Of a stretch of DNA of 64,000 nucleotides, positions 60,752 to 64,000 are shown one piece after another. The translations under genes were made by a program, and so were the position numbers. The first letter of the stretch is position 1, and every line of letters begins with the position of its first letter. Source of the DNA: an uncultured Muribaculaceae bacterium (lineage in GTDB: Bacteria; Bacteroidota; Bacteroidia; Bacteroidales; Muribaculaceae); assembly GCA_947626355.1 (NCBI GenBank), contig CANQRV010000001.1, positions 1 to 64,000 on the forward strand, written 5' to 3'. Under the pieces are notes generated by a model. The model saw nothing but the letters and a program-made list of their open reading frames with translations. It ran no database searches and was not told the DNA's origin.

Positions 60752-62890
60752 TTATTTGATGCCGTCGCGGTGTAGGAGGGCGTCGATTGTGGCGTCGCGT
60801 CCGCGGAAGCCACGGTAGAGCTCGGAGGGATCGACAGTGCCACCGGCCTGAAGCATGTGAAGGAACTTATCGGCCGTCTTCTTGTCGAAGATGCCGTTTT
60901 CCTCGAATGCGGCGAAAGCATCGGCATCGAGCACCTCGGCCCACTTGTAGCCGTAATAACCGGCTGCATAGCCACCGGAGAAGATATGGCCGAAAGCAGG
61001 CGAGGTAAGGGTGCCCTCAACGGCTTCGAAGATCCTGACGGGCTCCTGGGCCTTTGCCTCGAATGCGGCCACGTCCTGAGAGGCGCGGAGCGGCTCTTCG
61101 ATGGTGTGATAGGCCATGTCGAGGAAACCGAAGCCCAACTGGCGCATGCAGGCGTAGGCGGCTCCAAACTGCTGCGACTTCACGAACTTCTCAAGGAGCC
61201 CGGCAGGCATCTTGTCGCCCGTCTTGTAATGGACCGCAAAGCTGTCGAGGAATTCCTTCTGCGGGAGGAAGTTCTCGTTGAACTGCGAGAAGAGCTCCAC
61301 GAAATCGTGATAGACGTTGGTGCCGCTGAGCGATGCATACTTAGCCTCGGCGGAGAGGCCGTGGAGCGCATGGCCGAACTCGTGGAGGAAAGTCTCTACC
61401 TCATATGGGGTGAGGAGCACGGGCTCGTTGCCCACGGGCTTGGAGAAATTGCATACGATGGAGATGAAGGGGATGCTCTTCTTGCCGGCGTCATCCTTCG
61501 TCTCAGTGCGGAACTCCGTCATCCATGCGCCTGGCGCCTTGCCCGGACGATAGAAGAAGTCGGCGTAGAGGATGCCGAGGAGCGAGCCGTCTTTCTTATA
61601 GACCTCGTAGGCCTTCACGTCGGGATGATAGACGGAGATATTCCTGTTTTCCTTGAACTTGTAGCCGTAGAGACGGGTAGCAAGGCCGAGCACGCCGCTG
61701 ATGGTGTTGTTGAGCTCGAAATAAGGCTTCATGTCCTCGTCGTTGAAGGCGTAACGGGAGTTTTTGAGCTTGTCGCTCCAGTAGGAATAATCCCAGGGCA
61801 TCAGTGTGAAGTCGGCGCCTTCGGTTGCGCGTGCGAAATCAGTGATCTCGGCGAGCTCGTCCTTCATCGGCCCGGTATAGGCCTCGCGGAGCTGGTGGAG
61901 CAGCCTCATCACCTCCTCGGGAGTCTTGGCCATAGTGCCCTGAAGCTGATACTCGGCGAAATTGTCCTTACCCATGAGACGCGCGATCTCGAGGCGTACA
62001 TTTGCGATATCCTTCAAGATCTGTGTGTTGTCGTAGTCACCGCCGATATTGCGCGAGCCATACATCCTGTAGAGCTTCTCGCGGAGCTGGCGGTTGTCGG
62101 CATATTTCATAAACGGCCCGTAAGACGGGGCGAAGAGAGTGAAGAGGAAGAGATTCCCATCGTCGGGCTTACCCTCCTCCTCGAGCGCGGCCTTGGCCTC
62201 GGCCCTGGCGGCACTGCGGATTGATTCGGGGAGGCCACCGAGATCCTTTGCCTCGACCCAGAGACGGTTGGCGGGGTCTTTGAGCTCATTGGTGACATTC
62301 TGGCCGAAACGCACATTGAGGTCGGAAAGCTCGGAGCTGAGGCGCCGGAAGCGTTCGCGGTCGGCACCCTTGAGGTTGGCGCCCGACTCAGCGAAACCGC
62401 GGTAGGTCTCCTCGATGAGGCGCATATCCTCCGCAGAGAGTCCGGAGAGTGAATTACGCGAATCATAGACGGCCTTGATGCGGGCCCAGAGAGGCTCGTT
62501 GAGCAGGATGTCGGTGGAGTGTTCGGAAATGAGAGGCGTCACGGCGGCCATGACATTCATGAGCGTAGTGTCGCCCATGGCCTGCTCCACATTGGAGAGG
62601 GCAAGCGTCGCCTCGTTGAGTGCCACGCCGGAGCGGTCGAGAGCCACGATGGTGTTGAGGAAACCGGGGGTCTCGGGATTGCTCACGATAGCGTCGATCT
62701 CCTCGTTGTGGCGGTGGATGCCTTCCTTCACTGCCTCCTCATAAAACTCCGGAGTCAGCTTGGTGAATTCCGGAGTGCCGTGAGGGGCTGTAGATGGCCG
62801 GAGCAACGGATTGTCGGAGCCTCCGGCAGCCGAAGATGTAAGTGTCATCACAGTAAGCGCAGCTATGCTGCAGATAGATTTATGAAACAT
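60752..62890 (-). CDS. Exported M3-family metallopeptidase (peptidyl-dipeptidase Dcp type)
   Basis: A 712-aa zinc peptidase of the thimet/Dcp family. A signal peptide (about 1-22, ending SSAAG) indicates the periplasm. The zinc site H503-E504-F505-G506-H507 lies in FLHEFGHALHGL, with the third ligand downstream in HDFVELFSQFNENF. A C-terminal SGGYAAGYYGYKWAEVL is typical of Dcp. The ATG at 62953 lies upstream of the -7 box, so 62890 (MFHKSICSI) is the start. It probably trims oligopeptides in the envelope together with the M16 peptidase upstream. Confidence 0.9.
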   Translation of the reverse strand: MFHKSICSIAALTVMTLTSSAAGGSDNPLLRPSTAPHGTPEFTKLTPEFYEEAVKEGIHRHNEEIDAIVSNPETPGFLNTIVALDRSGVALNEATLALSNVEQAMGDTTLMNVMAAVTPLISEHSTDILLNEPLWARIKAVYDSRNSLSGLSAEDMRLIEETYRGFAESGANLKGADRERFRRLSSELSDLNVRFGQNVTNELKDPANRLWVEAKDLGGLPESIRSAARAEAKAALEEEGKPDDGNLFLFTLFAPSYGPFMKYADNRQLREKLYRMYGSRNIGGDYDNTQILKDIANVRLEIARLMGKDNFAEYQLQGTMAKTPEEVMRLLHQLREAYTGPMKDELAEITDFARATEGADFTLMPWDYSYWSDKLKNSRYAFNDEDMKPYFELNNTISGVLGLATRLYGYKFKENRNISVYHPDVKAYEVYKKDGSLLGILYADFFYRPGKAPGAWMTEFRTETKDDAGKKSIPFISIVCNFSKPVGNEPVLLTPYEVETFLHEFGHALHGLSAEAKYASLSGTNVYHDFVELFSQFNENFLPQKEFLDSFAVHYKTGDKMPAGLLEKFVKSQQFGAAYACMRQLGFGFLDMAYHTIEEPLRASQDVAAFEAKAQEPVRIFEAVEGTLTSPAFGHIFSGGYAAGYYGYKWAEVLDADAFAAFEENGIFDKKTADKFLHMLQAGGTVDPSELYRGFRGRDATIDALLHRDGIK

Positions 62891-62941
62891 ATTAGAGATA
62901 GGGATATGAGGGACTCGAAGGGGAGCCCGCTGATTCTGATG

Positions 62942-62949
62942 CAAAATTA
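62942..62949 (-). promoter_or_regulatory. -7 box of the M3 peptidase gene
   Basis: TAATTTTG on the minus strand, about 50 nt before the start codon. The -33 position falls in the T-run of the upstream terminator (CTTT). Confidence 0.5.
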
Positions 62950-62966
62950 GCAAAAAGTATTACTAT

Positions 62967-63000
62967 AAAAAAGCGCGCCCGCAAAAGGAGCGCGCTTTTT
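62967..63000 (-). terminator. Terminator of the M16 peptidase gene
   Basis: AAAAAGCGCGC and GCGCGCTTTTT arms (62967-62978 and 62990-63000), with T-runs on both strands, immediately downstream of the M16 stop on the minus strand. Confidence 0.8.
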
Positions 63001-63017
63001 ATCAGTTTGAAGGGATT

Positions 63018-64000
63018 TTACTTCTTTTCAACACCGGTCATGATCACCTGAATGCGGTTTTTGTCGGTGTAGAGGGTCTTCATGAAGGCGTTCAGCTTAT
63101 CGAGTGTCAGGCTCTCGATGGCTGCCTTGTGGCCCGTTACGAAGTCATGGCCACGGAGGAAGTTGCGGATATTGCCGTTCCAGTAGGAATTGGTGCGGAC
63201 GTTGATCTCATACTGCTTGAGCATGGCTTCCTTAACCTTGTTGAAAGTCTCGGGCTTTGCACCCTCGGCGAGAAGCTTGAGCCACTCGTCGTGGGCACGT
63301 TTGATGATGTCGGCCTTCTGCTCGTGATTGGTCTGCACGAAGTAGAATATCTGCCATACATTGTCGTTGAAGTTGAGGTCGCCGCCTACCTGGGCGCCGT
63401 AGGTGCCGCCCATCTCCTCGCGGAGTGTGGCGAGATAGATGTCGTCGAGCACATCGGCTGTAGTGCTTACGAGCACGTCGTTGGCGATATCCGACTTGAG
63501 ATTGGAGCCGCTGTAGACGTCATATACCCATACTGAAGGATTCTGCATCTCAAGGTCGAAAGCATCGTTGATGTCGCCTGTCGGGATCTGGATCGGTGTC
63601 ACTACCTGCGGAGCCTTGACGGCGGCAGCGGGCAAAGTGGCGATATACTGCTCGAGCAGGGGCTTGAGGGTTGCGGCATCCACATTGCCGGTGAAGATGA
63701 ATGTATAGTCAGCGGCGTTGGAGAGCGCCTCCTCAACATACTTCATCACCTGGGGATAGTTGACCTTGTTGAGGTCTTCAACCGTGGGCTGCTTGAAGAG
63801 GGGGTTGTGGTTGTAGACGTCCTCGGTGACACGGTTGAAGAACACCATCTGAGGATTATTGCTCATGTTCTCGAGCATCAGCTTCTGCTGGTCGAGCTGC
63901 ACGTTGAATGTCTTCTCATCGGGAGTGAGGGCCGTGAAGGCTGCATAGATGAGCTCCATGAGTGTGGGAAGATCCTTCACTGTGGAGCGTCCGTTGAGCA
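63018..64000 (-). CDS. M16-family zinc peptidase, C-terminal part (cut by the window edge)
   Basis: The frame is open through the right edge; only the last ~327 residues are seen. FIFTGNVDAATLKPLLEQYI is the classic M16 strand-helix, followed by VSTTADVLDDIYLATLREEMGGTYGAQV, whose E-x-x-G-G-T-Y-G segment matches the substrate-gripping R/Y region of the non-catalytic half. The zinc motif HxxEH of the catalytic half must lie outside the window. The codons at the edge (LNGRSTVKDLP) continue the frame, so the ATG at 63980 is internal. Confidence 0.85.
   Translation of the reverse strand, partial: LNGRSTVKDLPTLMELIYAAFTALTPDEKTFNVQLDQQKLMLENMSNNPQMVFFNRVTEDVYNHNPLFKQPTVEDLNKVNYPQVMKYVEEALSNAADYTFIFTGNVDAATLKPLLEQYIATLPAAAVKAPQVVTPIQIPTGDINDAFDLEMQNPSVWVYDVYSGSNLKSDIANDVLVSTTADVLDDIYLATLREEMGGTYGAQVGGDLNFNDNVWQIFYFVQTNHEQKADIIKRAHDEWLKLLAEGAKPETFNKVKEAMLKQYEINVRTNSYWNGNIRNFLRGHDFVTGHKAAIESLTLDKLNAFMKTLYTDKNRIQVIMTGVEKK

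Overview
The window reads as chromosome of a gut-type member of the order Bacteroidales, most likely a GC-rich family such as Muribaculaceae (inference). Three things point there. Promoters follow the Bacteroidetes sigma-ABfr pattern (TTTG, about 20 nt, TAnnTTTG). Several families are largely confined to Bacteroidetes (DUF4290, GSCFA, the long urocanate hydratase, a 286-aa primary sigma factor). Shine-Dalgarno sites are mostly weak. No rRNA, CRISPR array, prophage or complete insertion sequence was seen.

Layout. 0.3-3.3 kb: a double GNAT acetyltransferase, an EamA exporter and a CDF metal transporter. 3.4-4.1 kb: two identical tRNA-Gln(CTG) genes facing an unassigned small RNA that has its own consensus promoter and terminator. 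4.2-10.6 kb: an AddB-like nuclease divergent from an operon of clamp-loader delta-prime, a sugar nucleotidyltransferase and galE, closed by a 27-bp perfect inverted repeat. 10.6-15.1 kb (minus): flavodoxin/ferredoxin protein, holA, CPBP protease, lptB, udk. 15.2-16.8 kb: MlaE/MlaF lipid transporter. 16.8-19.4 kb (minus): lipB, lipA, a GSCFA protein. 19.5-24.4 kb: S1/P1 nuclease, solitary HsdR-N nuclease, UvrD/PcrA helicase, carboxynorspermidine decarboxylase. 24.4-30.4 kb (minus): a long collinear run of FAD oxidoreductase, tsaB, DUF4290, murA, rimM, a small acidic protein and an OmpA-like protein. 30.5-37.4 kb: HAD phosphatase, rarA and the histidine-utilisation genes hutU-hutI-hutH. 37.4-41.3 kb (minus): nitroreductase, a Nudix-ElaA fusion, and serC-serA under a palindrome-framed promoter.

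41.5-52.3 kb is the accessory, decaying part. A two-gene cassette (a glycoside-hydrolase-clan-A-like protein followed by a secreted BspA-type leucine-rich-repeat protein) is present twice in tandem. One hydrolase copy carries a single in-frame TAG, and a third copy upstream has lost its centre. Next come a fragment of an AGE/cellobiose 2-epimerase gene, an intact secreted GH36 alpha-galactosidase, the C-terminal stub of a CcsA cytochrome-c biogenesis gene, and half of an IS4-type transposase that joins the stub directly. Housekeeping then resumes: dnaE, trxA, an NlpC/P60 lipoprotein, htrA with a structured leader, rpoD, a small secreted barrel-like protein, an M3 peptidase, and an M16 peptidase cut by the window edge.

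Three DNA polymerase III holoenzyme genes (holB, holA, dnaE) and four recombination/repair proteins (AddB-like, UvrD, RarA, HsdR-N) share this stretch. The parts most worth following are the small RNA near the tRNAs, the serC palindrome, the htrA leader and the duplicated cassette. All product calls come from reading motifs and family resemblance by eye; no database search was run.
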